Below are positions 18,025 to 27,941 of a stretch of 64,000 bases of DNA, one piece after another. Every line of letters starts with the position of its first letter. Positions within the stretch are counted from its first letter, which is position 1. Both the position numbers and the translations under genes were made by a program. The stretch comes from Blastococcus sp. TF02A-35 (GTDB lineage Bacteria > Actinomycetota > Actinomycetes > Mycobacteriales > Geodermatophilaceae), in contig NZ_SPQP01000004.1 in assembly GCF_004571075.1 (NCBI RefSeq), forward strand, positions 95,610 to 159,609, in the 5' to 3' direction. Below the pieces are notes generated by a model that saw only the letters and a program-made list of their open reading frames with translations, was not told the origin of the DNA and made no database searches.

Positions 18025-19071
18025 GTGGCGACTCCCCCGGGTGCCGATCCTGCCGTCGTGGGCCCGTACCTGGCCTCCGCGCTGGGGCACGAGAAATGGC
18101 GTTCGGTCACCGTCGAGCTCATCGCGGCGGGCATGTCGAACCTCACCTACGTCGTGACGCCCGAGGGGGGCGGCCCGGGCGAGGCGGTGATCCTCCGGCG
18201 CCCGCCGACGGGTGCCGTCCTGGCCACCGCGCACGACATGGCCCGCGAGCACCGGGTGATCTCGGCGCTCGGCCCGACGCCCGTGCCGGTCCCCCGGACC
18301 CTGCACCTGTGCACCGACCCCGCGGTGCTCGGCGCCCCGTTCTACGTCATGGAGCGCGTGGTCGGGGTCCACGTCGTCAGCGAGCTGCCGGCCGGCTACG
18401 CCGACTCCCCCGACCAGCGCCGCGCCATCGGCGACGCCCTGGTCGACACCCTGGCCGACCTCCACTCCGTGGACCCGGCCGCCGTGGGGCTGGCCGACTT
18501 CGGCCGCCCCGAGGGCTTCCTGGCCCGCCAGGTGCGCCGGTGGACCACCCAGTGGGAGGCGACGCGCGACCGGGACCGGCCCGACCTCGACGCGCTCGCC
18601 GCCCGGCTGGCCGAGACGGTGCCGGCGACGCAGCGCCCGGGCATCACGCACGGCGACTACCGGCTGGACAACTGCCTGCTCGACCCGGCGCAGCCCGGTC
18701 GCATCGCCGCGGTCCTCGACTGGGAGATGTCGACGCTGGGCGACCCGCTCACCGACATCGGGATGATGTTCGTCTACTGGCCGGAGGCCGGGGAGCGCCG
18801 GCCCTCCACGCTGAGCCCGGTGACGACGCTGCCCGGGTTCCCCACCCGCCTGGAGGTGGCCGACCGGTACGCCGCCCGCACGGGGACCGACCTGTCGGAC
18901 CTCAACTGGTACGTGGGGTTCGCCTTCTTCAAGTTCGCCGCGATCATCGCCGGGATCCTCGCCCGCTCCGCCGCCGGCGCCATGGCCGGCAAGGACACCA
19001 GCGGCTACGCCGAGCGGATCGGCCCCTGCGTCGAGCTGGGACGCGCCGCGCTGGAGGACGGTGCGATCTAG
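18025..19071 (+). CDS. Phosphotransferase family protein (ACAD10/APH-like kinase)
   Basis: A 348-residue protein with an APH (aminoglycoside phosphotransferase) fold. Brenner's motif THGDYRLDNCLLD and the magnesium loop VLDWEMSTLGDP are intact, with ERVVGVHV and SNLTYVV in the N-lobe. This subgroup (with ACAD10-type domains) is usually linked to acyl-CoA metabolism rather than drug resistance; the substrate is unknown. GTG 18025 is exactly six bases behind TACCCT (18013-18018), so translation starts at or near the transcript end. It is an extra gene compared with the mycobacterial block. Confidence 0.88.
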   Translation: MATPPGADPAVVGPYLASALGHEKWRSVTVELIAAGMSNLTYVVTPEGGGPGEAVILRRPPTGAVLATAHDMAREHRVISALGPTPVPVPRTLHLCTDPAVLGAPFYVMERVVGVHVVSELPAGYADSPDQRRAIGDALVDTLADLHSVDPAAVGLADFGRPEGFLARQVRRWTTQWEATRDRDRPDLDALAARLAETVPATQRPGITHGDYRLDNCLLDPAQPGRIAAVLDWEMSTLGDPLTDIGMMFVYWPEAGERRPSTLSPVTTLPGFPTRLEVADRYAARTGTDLSDLNWYVGFAFFKFAAIIAGILARSAAGAMAGKDTSGYAERIGPCVELGRAALEDGAI

Positions 19072-19136
19072 GAGCGCGGCGCGCCCCTAAGCTCCGGGCG
19101 TCAGCCGCCCACCGGGACCTCGTCGAGGAGTACGCA

Positions 19137-19676
19137 GTGACCGAGCGCACCGCCGCCCGTCCCTCGGTGCGTCCCCGGAGCGGTCGCCGGCCGCTGCCAC
19201 CGCTGATCTTCCTGCTCGTGCTGGCCGTCGCGGCCGCGGCCGTCTGGTGGACCGTGATCCGCCAGGACCGCGCCCTCCAGGCCGAGGAGGCCGCCGCCTG
19301 CGCCGAGGCGGAGGAGGCGCCGCCCGCGCTGGACCCCGGCACGGTGTCGGTGCGGATCTTCAACGCGACCGACGAGGCCGGCCTGGCCCAGCGGGTGTCG
19401 GACCAGCTCGGCGCCCGCGGGTTCACCATCGGCGAGGTGGCCAACGACTCCAGCGAGCGCGAGGTCCAGGGCGTGGGCGAGGTGCGGTACGGCTCCCGCG
19501 GCCGGGACCAGGCCCGCTTCCTCGGCGCCTACGCACCCGGCGTCGAGCTGCACCAGGACACCCGGGCCACGTCCGAGGTCGACCTGGTGCTCGGGCCCGA
19601 GTTCACCGGCCTGGCCGCCGAGGAGGAGGTCGCCGCGGCGATCGAGGCCGGGGACGACGCACCGCTGGGCTGCTGA
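19137..19676 (+). CDS. cei: Envelope integrity protein Cei (LytR C-terminal domain)
   Basis: A 179-residue membrane-anchored protein. A basic N-terminus (RPRSGRRPLPP) precedes one hydrophobic helix at about residues 23-40. The outside part is a LytR_C domain (VRIFNATDEAGLAQRVSDQL, then RGFTIGEVAND). In mycobacteria Cei (Rv2700) supports envelope integrity and virulence. GTG 19137 follows GAGGAG at a normal distance. The position between DUF4193 and suhB agrees with Rv2699c-Rv2700-Rv2701c. Confidence 0.88.
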   Translation: MTERTAARPSVRPRSGRRPLPPLIFLLVLAVAAAAVWWTVIRQDRALQAEEAAACAEAEEAPPALDPGTVSVRIFNATDEAGLAQRVSDQLGARGFTIGEVANDSSEREVQGVGEVRYGSRGRDQARFLGAYAPGVELHQDTRATSEVDLVLGPEFTGLAAEEEVAAAIEAGDDAPLGC

Positions 19677-19691
19677 GGCACCCGCCCCCGC

Positions 19692-20513
19692 TCAGGGGTG
19701 CAGCTCGGCCACCAGGTCGGCGAACGGCCCGGCCACCGACGGCGCCGCGGCGATGACCATCGGCTGCCCCACCGGCGTCCCCCGCAGACCGGTGACCACC
19801 GCGCCCGCCTCGGCCGCGACCAGCGCGCCGGCGGCGTGGTCCCAGGGGTTGAGGCCCAGCTCGTAGTAGGCGTCGACCCGCCCGGCCGCCACCGCGCACA
19901 GGTCCAGCGCCGCGCTGCCGAACCGGCGGATGTCGCGCACCCTCGGCAGCAGCTCGGCGACGACCCGGCCCTGCGCCCGCCGCTGCTCGGCCCGGTACCC
20001 GAACCCGGTCGCCACCAGCGTCTGCTCCAGCGACGGCGGCCGACCGGCGCGCAGTCGGCGCTCCGGGCGGCCCGGCGCGGCCAGCCGCGCGCCGCCGCCG
20101 TCGGTGGCCGTGAACAGCTCGCCCGTCGCCACGTTGAGCACCACCCCGGCGCGCACCGTGCCGTGCACCTCGGCGGCCACGGAGACGCCGTAGGCCGGCA
20201 CGTCGTAGAGGAAGTTCACGGTGCCGTCGATCGGGTCCACGATCCAGCGCACGCCGCTGCTGCCCTCCCGGGCGGCGCCCTCCTCGCCCAGCACCCCGTC
20301 GTCCGGCCGGGCCGCGAGCAGCCGCCCGACAAGCAGCTCCTCGCTGGCCGCGTCGACCGCCGTCACGACGTCGACGGGGCTGGACTTGGTGCCCACGTGC
20401 TCCCCCGCGCCCTCCCGTCCGCGGGCCACCAGGTCGGCCGCCTCGCGCGCCGCCGACACCGCCAGCCCGAGCAGCTCGGCGGGCGAGGGCCCCTGGTCGC
20501 GCGCGGAGGTCAC
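19692..20513 (-). CDS. suhB: Inositol monophosphatase family protein
   Basis: A 273-residue Mg-dependent phosphatase that would hydrolyse inositol-1-phosphate or a similar sugar phosphate. Metal ligands are seen in GVLGEEGA, WIVDPIDGTVNFLYD and NPWDHAAGALVAAEAGA, the three IMPase signatures in order. Length is typical. In actinobacteria it feeds phosphatidylinositol and mycothiol pathways, among others. GTG 20513 is seven bases behind CAGGAT (20526-20521, minus strand), a likely leaderless start. It is divergent from ppgK, with hairpin repeat copy B between them. Confidence 0.93.
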   Translation of the reverse strand: MTSARDQGPSPAELLGLAVSAAREAADLVARGREGAGEHVGTKSSPVDVVTAVDAASEELLVGRLLAARPDDGVLGEEGAAREGSSGVRWIVDPIDGTVNFLYDVPAYGVSVAAEVHGTVRAGVVLNVATGELFTATDGGGARLAAPGRPERRLRAGRPPSLEQTLVATGFGYRAEQRRAQGRVVAELLPRVRDIRRFGSAALDLCAVAAGRVDAYYELGLNPWDHAAGALVAAEAGAVVTGLRGTPVGQPMVIAAAPSVAGPFADLVAELHP

Positions 20514-20536
20514 GACGCCGATCCTGCCCCAGCGAC

Positions 20537-20597
20537 CGGCTCCCTCGCAGGGGCCCGCTGCGAGCTCGCGAGTGGCGGGGGGCGAGGGGGCCTTCTA
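20537..20597. repeat. Dispersed hairpin repeat, copy B
   Basis: Same 60-62 bp unit as at 17388 and 27097; inner arms CCCGCTGCG/CGAGTGGCGGG pair less perfectly than in copy A. Unlike the other copies it lies between two divergent starts. Its CTTCTA end is adjacent to TAGCCT, the -10 element of ppgK, so here it cannot be a terminator of either flanking gene. Confidence 0.72.
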
Positions 20598-20610
20598 CTA
20601 GCCTGTCCGC

Positions 20611-21354
20611 GTGCAGGGCTTCGGAGTGGACATCGGCGGCAGCGGCATCAAGGGGTGCCTCGTCGACCTCGACGAGGGCCGCCTCGTCGGGGAGCGGGTA
20701 CGGATCGAGACGCCGCAGCCGTCCGTGCCGGACGCGGTCTACGGCGTCGTCGCGACGATCGTCGAGTCCTTCGGCTGGAGCGGGCAGGTCGGCGTGACCT
20801 TCCCCGGCGTCATGAAGGCCGGGGTCGCGCACACCGCGGCCAACGTGGACAAGACCTGGATCGGGACCGACGTCGACGCCGGCCTGGAGCAGCGCATCGC
20901 GGGCTCGGTGCAGACCCTCAACGACGCCGACGCCGCCGGCCTGGCGGAGATGCGCTACGGCGCCGGCCGGGACCGCAACGGCGTCGTGCTGATGCTCACG
21001 TTCGGCACCGGGATCGGCAGCGCGCTGTTCGTCGACGGCCGGCTGGTGCCCAACACCGAGTTCGGGCACATCCAGGTCGACGGCGAGGACGGCGAGCGAC
21101 GGGCCTCGGCCGCCGCGCGCGAGCGCGAGGAGCTCGGCTACCCCGAGTGGGCGCAGCGGGTGGACCGCTACCTCGACGTGCTGGAGGCGGGGCTGTGGCC
21201 CGACCTGATCATCGTCGGCGGCGGTGTGAGCAAGAAGGCGCACAAGTGGGTGCCGCTCCTCAGCACCCGCACGCCGGTCGTCCCGGCCCAGCTGCAGAAC
21301 GACGCCGGGATCGTGGGTGCCGCGCTCGCCGCCGTGGAGCGCCTGGCCCCCTGA
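20611..21354 (+). CDS. ppgK: Polyphosphate glucokinase
   Basis: A 247-residue ROK-family kinase that phosphorylates glucose using polyphosphate or ATP. Seen are the phosphate loop GVDIGGSGIKGCLVDLDEG, LNDADAAGLAEMRYG (catalytic Asp), LTFGTGIGSALF, TEFGHIQVDG and LIIVGGGVSKKAHKWVP. PpgK proteins have a similar length of about 250-265. GTG 20611 is six bases behind TAGCCT (20599-20604): leaderless. Position before sigA matches Rv2702-Rv2703. Confidence 0.95.
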   Translation: MQGFGVDIGGSGIKGCLVDLDEGRLVGERVRIETPQPSVPDAVYGVVATIVESFGWSGQVGVTFPGVMKAGVAHTAANVDKTWIGTDVDAGLEQRIAGSVQTLNDADAAGLAEMRYGAGRDRNGVVLMLTFGTGIGSALFVDGRLVPNTEFGHIQVDGEDGERRASAAAREREELGYPEWAQRVDRYLDVLEAGLWPDLIIVGGGVSKKAHKWVPLLSTRTPVVPAQLQNDAGIVGAALAAVERLAP

Positions 21355-21426
21355 GCAAGCCCCGCTCACCCTCCGGGGGGAGGCCCGACCGCCCCGTCGG
21401 AGGCAGGGCCAGCGATCCGAGGCGAT

Positions 21427-21454
21427 GGTTTCGCCGCCGGACGCCGTTACAATG
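21427..21454 (+). promoter_or_regulatory. Candidate sigA promoter and long leader
   Basis: TGGTTT (21427-21432) and TACAAT (21449-21454) with a 16-base spacer form the best -35/-10 pair in the 271-bp gap before sigA. Transcription from here leaves a leader of about 165 nt before the GTG at 21626. I see no riboswitch-like structure in it. Confidence 0.5.
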
Positions 21455-21625
21455 GTGAAGCCCCAGCCCGACGCCCTTCCAGCCGGGAGGGATCCCCTGC
21501 CTCCGCCACGGTCAAACGCCGTGCGGATCTGCCGGGTCCTCCCCCGCCCGGGGCGCTGGCCGGAGCCGCTGCCCGCGGACCACACGGTCCCCCGGGGAAC
21601 GAACCCAGCACGGGAAGGAACCTGA

Positions 21626-22972
<1,347 letters not shown>

Positions 22973-23000
22973 GCGAGGCCCGTCCAGAGGCACCGCACGG

Positions 23001-23030
23001 CGGCCGGTGACCCTCCCGGGTCACCGGCCG
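23001..23030 (+). terminator. Terminator of sigA
   Basis: CGGCCGGTGACCC and GGGTCACCGGCCG form perfect 13-bp arms around a TCCC loop, 28 bases after the sigA stop. No T-run follows. Confidence 0.85.
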
Positions 23031-23100
23031 TCGTCGTCCACCGGCCGGCGTCCCCCGTACGGGGATGCACATGGTGTCGGTTGGGTGACGACCGGTGTAG

Positions 23101-23131
23101 CCCGACAGCTGTCGGGTAGACGGCGTAGCGT
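23101..23131 (+). promoter_or_regulatory. Perfect 16-bp palindrome over a predicted promoter
   Basis: CCCGACAGCTGTCGGG (23101-23116) is a perfect palindrome. A -10-like TAGCGT follows at 23126-23131, which places the palindrome over the -35 region, as expected for a repressor or activator site. The controlled gene would be the small zinc-ribbon protein at 23393. The regulator is unknown. Confidence 0.5.
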
Positions 23132-23392
23132 GGGAGACGCAAGACAGCAGAGGACCGACGGTCGTCCCGGCTCTCCCACCCGGGGCTCCGACGACGACCA
23201 GCAAGTGCTCCACCCGTAAGAAGCCAGTGACGTCCCCTGCTGGAACCGACCGCGGTGCACCCGTCGGTCACGGACTCATCTCTTTCGGCGAGTCCGCGAC
23301 GAACGCATCCGCAACGGGAACACGAGGGGCCATCCTGGCGCTGTGCAGGAGGCCGATCCGCAGCCGCGGGTCCGTGCGGTAGAGAGCGAGTG

Positions 23393-23617
23393 ATGACCCA
23401 GATGACCCAGACGCTGACGACGACCCCCGCCGCCGACGACCTGGTCGTGCCCTTCCACTGCGACCGTTGTGGCGCCCTGGCCAAGGTCCGTGTCGTGCTC
23501 GCCAGCGGTAGCGACCTCGTGTTCTGCGGGCACCACGCCCGGGAGTACGAGAGCAAGCTCCGTGACATTGCTGTCGACATCATCGACACAGAGGGCGACC
23601 AGCACCTGACCGCGTGA
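23393..23617 (+). CDS. Small zinc-ribbon-like protein (DUF7455-like)
   Basis: A 74-residue protein. FHCDRCGALAKVRVVLASGS and LVFCGHHAREYESKL give a CxxC...CxHH pattern that could bind one zinc ion. The C-terminus is acidic. Similar small proteins are found beside sigA in many actinobacteria; their function is not known. ATG 23393 (or 23402, three residues shorter) is preceded by AGAGAGCGAG. The leader back to the palindromic promoter is about 260 nt. Confidence 0.82.
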   Translation: MTQMTQTLTTTPAADDLVVPFHCDRCGALAKVRVVLASGSDLVFCGHHAREYESKLRDIAVDIIDTEGDQHLTA

Positions 23618-23759
23618 GAGAGGCGCTATCGTCGCGCCCGCGATGACCGCCTCACCTGACGACGCCGCCGCGTCCGACTCCCCGCCCCGTGCGGGTGTCG
23701 GGCCGGCGGCTCCGTCGTCTCCGGGGACCCCCGGTACGCGGCGACCGGAGGAAGACCCC

Positions 23760-25937
23760 ATGTCCCAGCAGTACCCGGCACCGGACGAGACGGTCCGGAT
23801 GCGCCCCAGCGGCACCGACCCCCGCCCGGTGCCCGCACCGCCCGCGCAGGGCTTCGGCGAGGAGCCCGACGACACCCGTCCGGTGACCCGCGAGTGGCTG
23901 CAGGGCAAGCCCGCCGACGAGCGCCCGGAGCCGGCCGCCGCGGAGCACCCCACGGCCCCGGTGGCCGCGCCGGTCACCACCGAGCACGACGCGACGGGCC
24001 GCATCGACCTGTCCTCCGGCGACGAGGACCGCACCGCCCACCTGCCGCCCGCCGAGGCCGCCGGCCGCACCGCCGTCGTGCCGCCGCTCGACCTGCGCGA
24101 CGGGCCGGCCGACGCTCCCCCGCCCGAGCAGCCCCCCGTGGACGGCCCCAGCGGCCCGTGGTGGCGCCGGCGGGCCGTGCTCGTCCCCGCGGGCGCCGTC
24201 GCCGTCCTGGCCGCGCTCTACGGCGTCGACCTCGCCACGACCTCCGGCGACATCCCCCGGTCCACCGTCGTCGCCGGGGTCGACATCGGCGGCCTGTCCC
24301 CCTCGGCGGCGGCGAGCACGCTGGAGCAGGAGCTGTCCGAGCGGGTCACCGCCGAGCACCAGGTCCGCGCCGACGACGTCACCGTCCCCTTCACCCCGGT
24401 GACGGCGGGCATCGCGCTGGACGTCGACGCGACCGTGGACGCGGCCGACGACCAGCCCCTGAACCCCTGGACCCGGCTGACCAGCTTCTTCTCCGACCGT
24501 CCGGTCGAGCCCGTGCTCACCGGCGAGGCGACCGCCCTGGCCGCCCAGATGGACACGCTGGCCGAGCAGGTCGACCGCGCGCCGGTGGACGCCACCATCG
24601 CCATCGAGGGCACCACGCCGTCGGTCGTGCCGCCCCAGGACGGCCGGACGCTGGACCGCGACGGCGCCGCCGACGCGATCATCGCCGCGCTCGCCTCCGG
24701 GCAGGACCCCGCCACCGCCATCGACCTGCCGGTCGACGTCGAGGGTGTCTCGGTCGACGAGGCGGAGGCCCAGCGCGTGCTGGAGGAGACCGTGACCCCC
24801 GCGCTGTCGGCTCCGGTCGGCATCGTGAGCGAGGACGGGAGCGTCTCGGCCGAGGTCCCGGTCGCGGCCATCGCCGCCTCGCTGACCTTCACCCCGGGCG
24901 AGGACGGCACCCTGGGTGTCGCGGTCGGCCCGGAGCAGCTGGTGCAGGCCCTCGGCGACGAGCTCGGCCGCTTCGGCACGCCGGCCAAGGACGCCGGGTT
25001 CGAGATCAACGGCAGCACCGTCTCCATCGTGCCGTCGGTGGACGGCACCGGGATCGACCCGGCGAACCTCGCCGAGCAGCTGCTGCCGGTGCTCACCGAG
25101 GACGCCCCGCGGACCGTCACCGCCGTCCTCGGACCGGTGCCCGCGGACCTGACCACCGAGGAGGCCCAGGCCCTGGGCATCAAGGAGCAGGTCAGCACGT
25201 TCACGACGAGGATCAGCAACCCCGTCAGCGGCACGAACATCCGCGTGGCCGCCGCGGAGGTCGACGGCGCGCTGGTCATGCCGGGCGAGACCTTCAGCCT
25301 CAACGAGTACACCGGCCCCCGCGGGACCGCCCAGGGCTACGTCGAGGCCACGGTCATCAGCGGCGGCCAGCTGTCGAAGGCGGTCGGCGGTGGGGTGAGC
25401 CAGTTCGCCACGACGATGTTCAACGCCGTCTTCTTCGCCGGCCTCGAGGACGTCTACCACAAGCCGCACAGCTTCTACATCGACCGCTACCCGGCCGGGC
25501 GCGAGGCGACCGTGTACGAGGGTCTGATCGACCTGCAGTGGCGCAACGACACCGACACCGGCATCTACGTCGACACCGCCTGGACCCCGGGCTCCCTGAC
25601 GGTCAGCTTCTACGGCACGAAGCGCTACGAGATCCAGGCGATCGAGGGGCCGCGCACCAACTTCCGGGAGCCCGCCCGGCTGGAGAAGCCGGCCGGCGAC
25701 AACTGCATCCCCCAGTCCGGCGTGCGCGGCTTCGACATCACCGTCACAAGGGTGTTCCGGGACCTGGGCTCGGGCTCGGAGATCAAGCGCGAGAACTTCC
25801 GGACCAGCTACGCCGCCGAGGCGGTGCTCACGTGCACCGCACCGCCGGCACCGGCCCCGCCGGCCCCCGAGGGCACTCCCCCGGGCGGCCCGCCGTCCCC
25901 GGGCGGCCGTCGTCCGGCCCGTCCCCGCGCGGCCTGA
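23760..25937 (+). CDS. VanW-domain membrane-anchored cell-wall protein
   Basis: A 725-residue protein. A long disordered acidic/Pro-rich cytoplasmic stretch (about residues 1-135) leads to one transmembrane helix (WWRRRAVLVPAGAVAVLAAL). Outside are repeats of the peptidoglycan-binding PG_binding_4 type (SVDEAEAQRVLEETVTPALS and others), then the VanW domain (NIRVAAAEVDGALVMPGETF, GGGVSQFATTMFNAVFFAGL, SFYIDRYPAGREATVYEG), ending in a Pro/Gly-rich tail. VanW proteins are linked to envelope functions but lack a proven activity. ATG 23760 has GGAGGAAG seven bases upstream; ATG 23643 would add 39 low-complexity residues and is near a TATCGT hexamer, so it cannot be excluded. Confidence 0.88.
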   Translation: MSQQYPAPDETVRMRPSGTDPRPVPAPPAQGFGEEPDDTRPVTREWLQGKPADERPEPAAAEHPTAPVAAPVTTEHDATGRIDLSSGDEDRTAHLPPAEAAGRTAVVPPLDLRDGPADAPPPEQPPVDGPSGPWWRRRAVLVPAGAVAVLAALYGVDLATTSGDIPRSTVVAGVDIGGLSPSAAASTLEQELSERVTAEHQVRADDVTVPFTPVTAGIALDVDATVDAADDQPLNPWTRLTSFFSDRPVEPVLTGEATALAAQMDTLAEQVDRAPVDATIAIEGTTPSVVPPQDGRTLDRDGAADAIIAALASGQDPATAIDLPVDVEGVSVDEAEAQRVLEETVTPALSAPVGIVSEDGSVSAEVPVAAIAASLTFTPGEDGTLGVAVGPEQLVQALGDELGRFGTPAKDAGFEINGSTVSIVPSVDGTGIDPANLAEQLLPVLTEDAPRTVTAVLGPVPADLTTEEAQALGIKEQVSTFTTRISNPVSGTNIRVAAAEVDGALVMPGETFSLNEYTGPRGTAQGYVEATVISGGQLSKAVGGGVSQFATTMFNAVFFAGLEDVYHKPHSFYIDRYPAGREATVYEGLIDLQWRNDTDTGIYVDTAWTPGSLTVSFYGTKRYEIQAIEGPRTNFREPARLEKPAGDNCIPQSGVRGFDITVTRVFRDLGSGSEIKRENFRTSYAAEAVLTCTAPPAPAPPAPEGTPPGGPPSPGGRRPARPRAA

Positions 25938-25946
25938 CCGGGCGGT

Positions 25947-25981
25947 AGGTGCTGCTCGGGCGGCCGCGCCGGGCAGCACCT
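25947..25981 (+). terminator. Terminator of the VanW gene
   Basis: AGGTGCTGC (25947-25955) and GCAGCACCT (25973-25981) pair around a GC-rich 17-base loop that can itself fold. It lies 9 bases after the stop codon. Confidence 0.72.
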
Positions 25982-26019
25982 CGTCGGCCGGGCCGGGCCG
26001 CGGCGTGCACACTGTCGTG

Positions 26020-27096
26020 GTGAGTCCCGTCCTGCCCACCGGCCCGGTCGCGCCGGCCGGGCCGGACGCGGCGCCCGACGAGGGCCCGGCGCCGTCGACG
26101 GCCACCGGCCCGGACGGGGGCCCGGGGTCCCCGGAGGACGAGTCCCGGCTGCGGCGCTGGCCACCGGTCCTGCGCATCCCCCTCGAGGTCCTCGGGCAGA
26201 CCGTCGCCAAGGCCTGGCACGACCGCATCCTCGGCCTGTCGGCGGAGGCGGCGTTCTGGCAGATCCTCTCCATCCCGCCGCTGCTGATCGGGCTGCTCGG
26301 GTCGCTGGGCTACCTCGGGGACGTCATCGGCAGCGACGCGGTCCGTCAGATCGAGGACCAGCTGCTCGACGCCTCCGCCGAGGCGGTGACCCCGGGCGTC
26401 GTCGACTCGCTGGTCGCCCCCACCTTGGCCGACATCCTGGGATCGGGGCGGCTGGACGTCGTGAGCCTGGGCTTCGTGCTCTCTCTGTGGGCGGGGTCCT
26501 CGGCGACCGCGACGTTCATGAACACGATCGTCATCGCCTACGACCAGCGCGACGTCCGCGGGCCGATCCGGACGCGGCTCAAGGCGCTGTGGCTGTTCGT
26601 GGTCGGCATGGTCGTGGCCGTGCTGACGCTGCCGCTGCTGGTGCTGGGCCGTGAGGTGCTGGTGGCCCTCGCCCCGCCCGACTGGCGCGGGCCCACGGCG
26701 ATGTTCATCGACGCCGTCTACTGGCCGCTGGTGCTCGTCGGCCTGCTGCTGGCCCTGACGAGCTTCTTCCACGTCGTCCTGCCCCACCGGCTGCCGTGGC
26801 GCCGGCACCTGCCCGGCGCGTTCCTCAGCCTCGGCTTCTTCCTCGTGGCGGCCCTGCTGCTGCGCGCCTACATCGGCGACATCCTGACCACCGCGCTGCC
26901 CTACGGCGCGCTCGCGGCGCCCATCGGCGCGCTGCTGTTCTGCTTCTTCTTCGGCATGGCCGTGCTGCTGGGCGCCGAGCTCAACGCGACCATCCAGTCG
27001 CGGTGGCCCGCACCGCTGCGCCGGCACGACCGCCGGCGACGGGCCCGGCGGGCGGCCAAGCTCGAGGAGGAGGCGCGCCGCCTCGGCCTGCGCTAG
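26020..27096 (+). CDS. YihY/BrkB family inner-membrane protein
   Basis: A 358-residue membrane protein. A polar Pro/Gly N-terminus of about 45 residues is followed by the family's first segment (AWHDRILGLSAEAAFWQILS) and about six helices, including YDQRDVRGPIRTRLKALWLF and LGAELNATIQSRWPAPLRRH near the end. This is the old 'ribonuclease BN' family, now regarded as membrane proteins of unclear function. GTG 26020 lies six bases behind CACACT; GTG at 26005 or 26017 is also possible. The stop TAG is immediately followed by hairpin repeat copy C. Confidence 0.9.
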   Translation: MSPVLPTGPVAPAGPDAAPDEGPAPSTATGPDGGPGSPEDESRLRRWPPVLRIPLEVLGQTVAKAWHDRILGLSAEAAFWQILSIPPLLIGLLGSLGYLGDVIGSDAVRQIEDQLLDASAEAVTPGVVDSLVAPTLADILGSGRLDVVSLGFVLSLWAGSSATATFMNTIVIAYDQRDVRGPIRTRLKALWLFVVGMVVAVLTLPLLVLGREVLVALAPPDWRGPTAMFIDAVYWPLVLVGLLLALTSFFHVVLPHRLPWRRHLPGAFLSLGFFLVAALLLRAYIGDILTTALPYGALAAPIGALLFCFFFGMAVLLGAELNATIQSRWPAPLRRHDRRRRARRAAKLEEEARRLGLR

Positions 27097-27158
27097 CGGC
27101 CCCGGTGGCGGGTCCCGCCGCGAGCCCGCGCGTGGTGGGGGCGGCCGGGGTGCTCCTA
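27097..27158. repeat. Dispersed hairpin repeat, copy C
   Basis: Third copy of the unit at 17388 and 20537. It begins directly after the YihY stop codon and ends with CTA, the reverse of the DUF3039 stop. It fills the gap between these convergent genes completely, which fits a bidirectional terminator role here. Confidence 0.75.
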
Positions 27159-27383
27159 CTTCTTGAGCTGGTTGTAGATCTCCTTGCAGGCCGGGCAGAC
27201 GGGGCTGCCGGGCTTCGGGCTCTTGGTGACCGGGAAGACCTCGCCGCACAGCGCCTCGACCATCGTCCCCATGACCGCGCTCTCGGCGATCTTGTTCTTG
27301 CGGACGTAGTGGAAGACCTCGTTGGCGTTGCCCGTGTCGGCGTCGCGGACGTCCGGGCGCTCGAGGATGTCGCTGCTGGTCAT
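27156..27383 (-). CDS. DUF3039 family small protein
   Basis: A 75-residue protein. NANEVFHYVRKNKIAESAVM and CGEVFPV...CPACKEIYNQLKK are typical of DUF3039, with three cysteines (C..CPAC) and a histidine that may bind zinc. It corresponds to Rv2708c near sigB. No function is known. ATG 27383 begins MTSSDILERPDV. Its TAG stop is part of repeat copy C. Confidence 0.9.
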   Translation of the reverse strand: MTSSDILERPDVRDADTGNANEVFHYVRKNKIAESAVMGTMVEALCGEVFPVTKSPKPGSPVCPACKEIYNQLKK

Positions 27384-27508
27384 GCGGGCTCCCTGCTCGG
27401 CGGTCGTGTCGTGCGGGCGGTCCGGCGGCGGTCGGCCTCGGTGCCCCCGCACCCGGCGACCATGATGACAGGGCGGGCTCCCCCAGCTCGGCCCAGCCCG
27501 GGCACCGG

Positions 27509-27847
27509 TCAGACGTCGATGATCCGCGTCGACCGGGCGGGGTTCTCCAGGACCCGGTCCGGCCGCGGGGTGTAGCCCCGCATCTCCGTCTTCTTCTTCG
27601 GCGGACGGTCGTTGGCCATGACCACGGCGATCCACGGCAGCACGGTGCCCAGGATCGCCAGGATGATCATGAGCCACACGATCTTGTAGAAGACGGCGGC
27701 CAGGATCAGCGCCACTGCGCGGATGGCCATCGTGATCGCGTACCGCCGCTTACGGGCGGCGTGCTGGTCGGCGAGGCTGGTCTGGGCTTCCGTGATGAGC
27801 AGGGGCTCGGACCTGCGTGCGCGCGCGGACTGCTGGCTCGAGGCCAC
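27509..27847 (-). CDS. DUF3099 membrane protein
   Basis: A 112-residue protein. The N-terminal motif LLITEAQTSLADQHAARKRR is the DUF3099 signature. Two hydrophobic helices follow (AITMAIRAVALILAAVFY and WLMIILAILGTVLPWIAVVM), then a basic tail. Orthologues (Rv2709) neighbour the DUF3039 gene, as here. Function unknown. The GTG start at 27847 has GGAGGGAAGG upstream; the frame is open further back without homology. Confidence 0.88.
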   Translation of the reverse strand: MASSQQSARARRSEPLLITEAQTSLADQHAARKRRYAITMAIRAVALILAAVFYKIVWLMIILAILGTVLPWIAVVMANDRPPKKKTEMRGYTPRPDRVLENPARSTRIIDV

Positions 27848-27941
27848 GGGTACCTTCCCTCCGCCGGCCGGGTCGCTCGGGGCGCCCCGGACCCCTCCCA
27901 TGGTGCCACCGGAACGCGGTCCGGCGGCGGGGCGCCGGTGC

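Larger units (their letters stand above)
22973..23392. other. 420-bp intergenic region after sigA
   Basis: No protein with family features was seen on either strand. It holds the sigA terminator (23001-23030), a palindromic promoter element (23101-23131) and about 260 nt of leader before the next small gene. The stretch 23270-23330 is slightly lower in GC. Confidence 0.6.

Noticed and set aside
18025..19071. Aminoglycoside resistance kinase
   Set aside because: It belongs to the APH-fold subgroup linked to acyl-CoA metabolism (ACAD10-like); there is no resistance context.
23643..23759. Upstream ATG start for the VanW-domain protein
   Set aside because: The added 39 residues are low complexity and the ATG at 23760 has a much better ribosome site; kept only as an alternative.
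23760..25937. Vancomycin resistance gene from the VanW name
   Set aside because: VanW domains are widespread in actinobacterial envelope proteins; no vanHAX or vanS/R genes are present.
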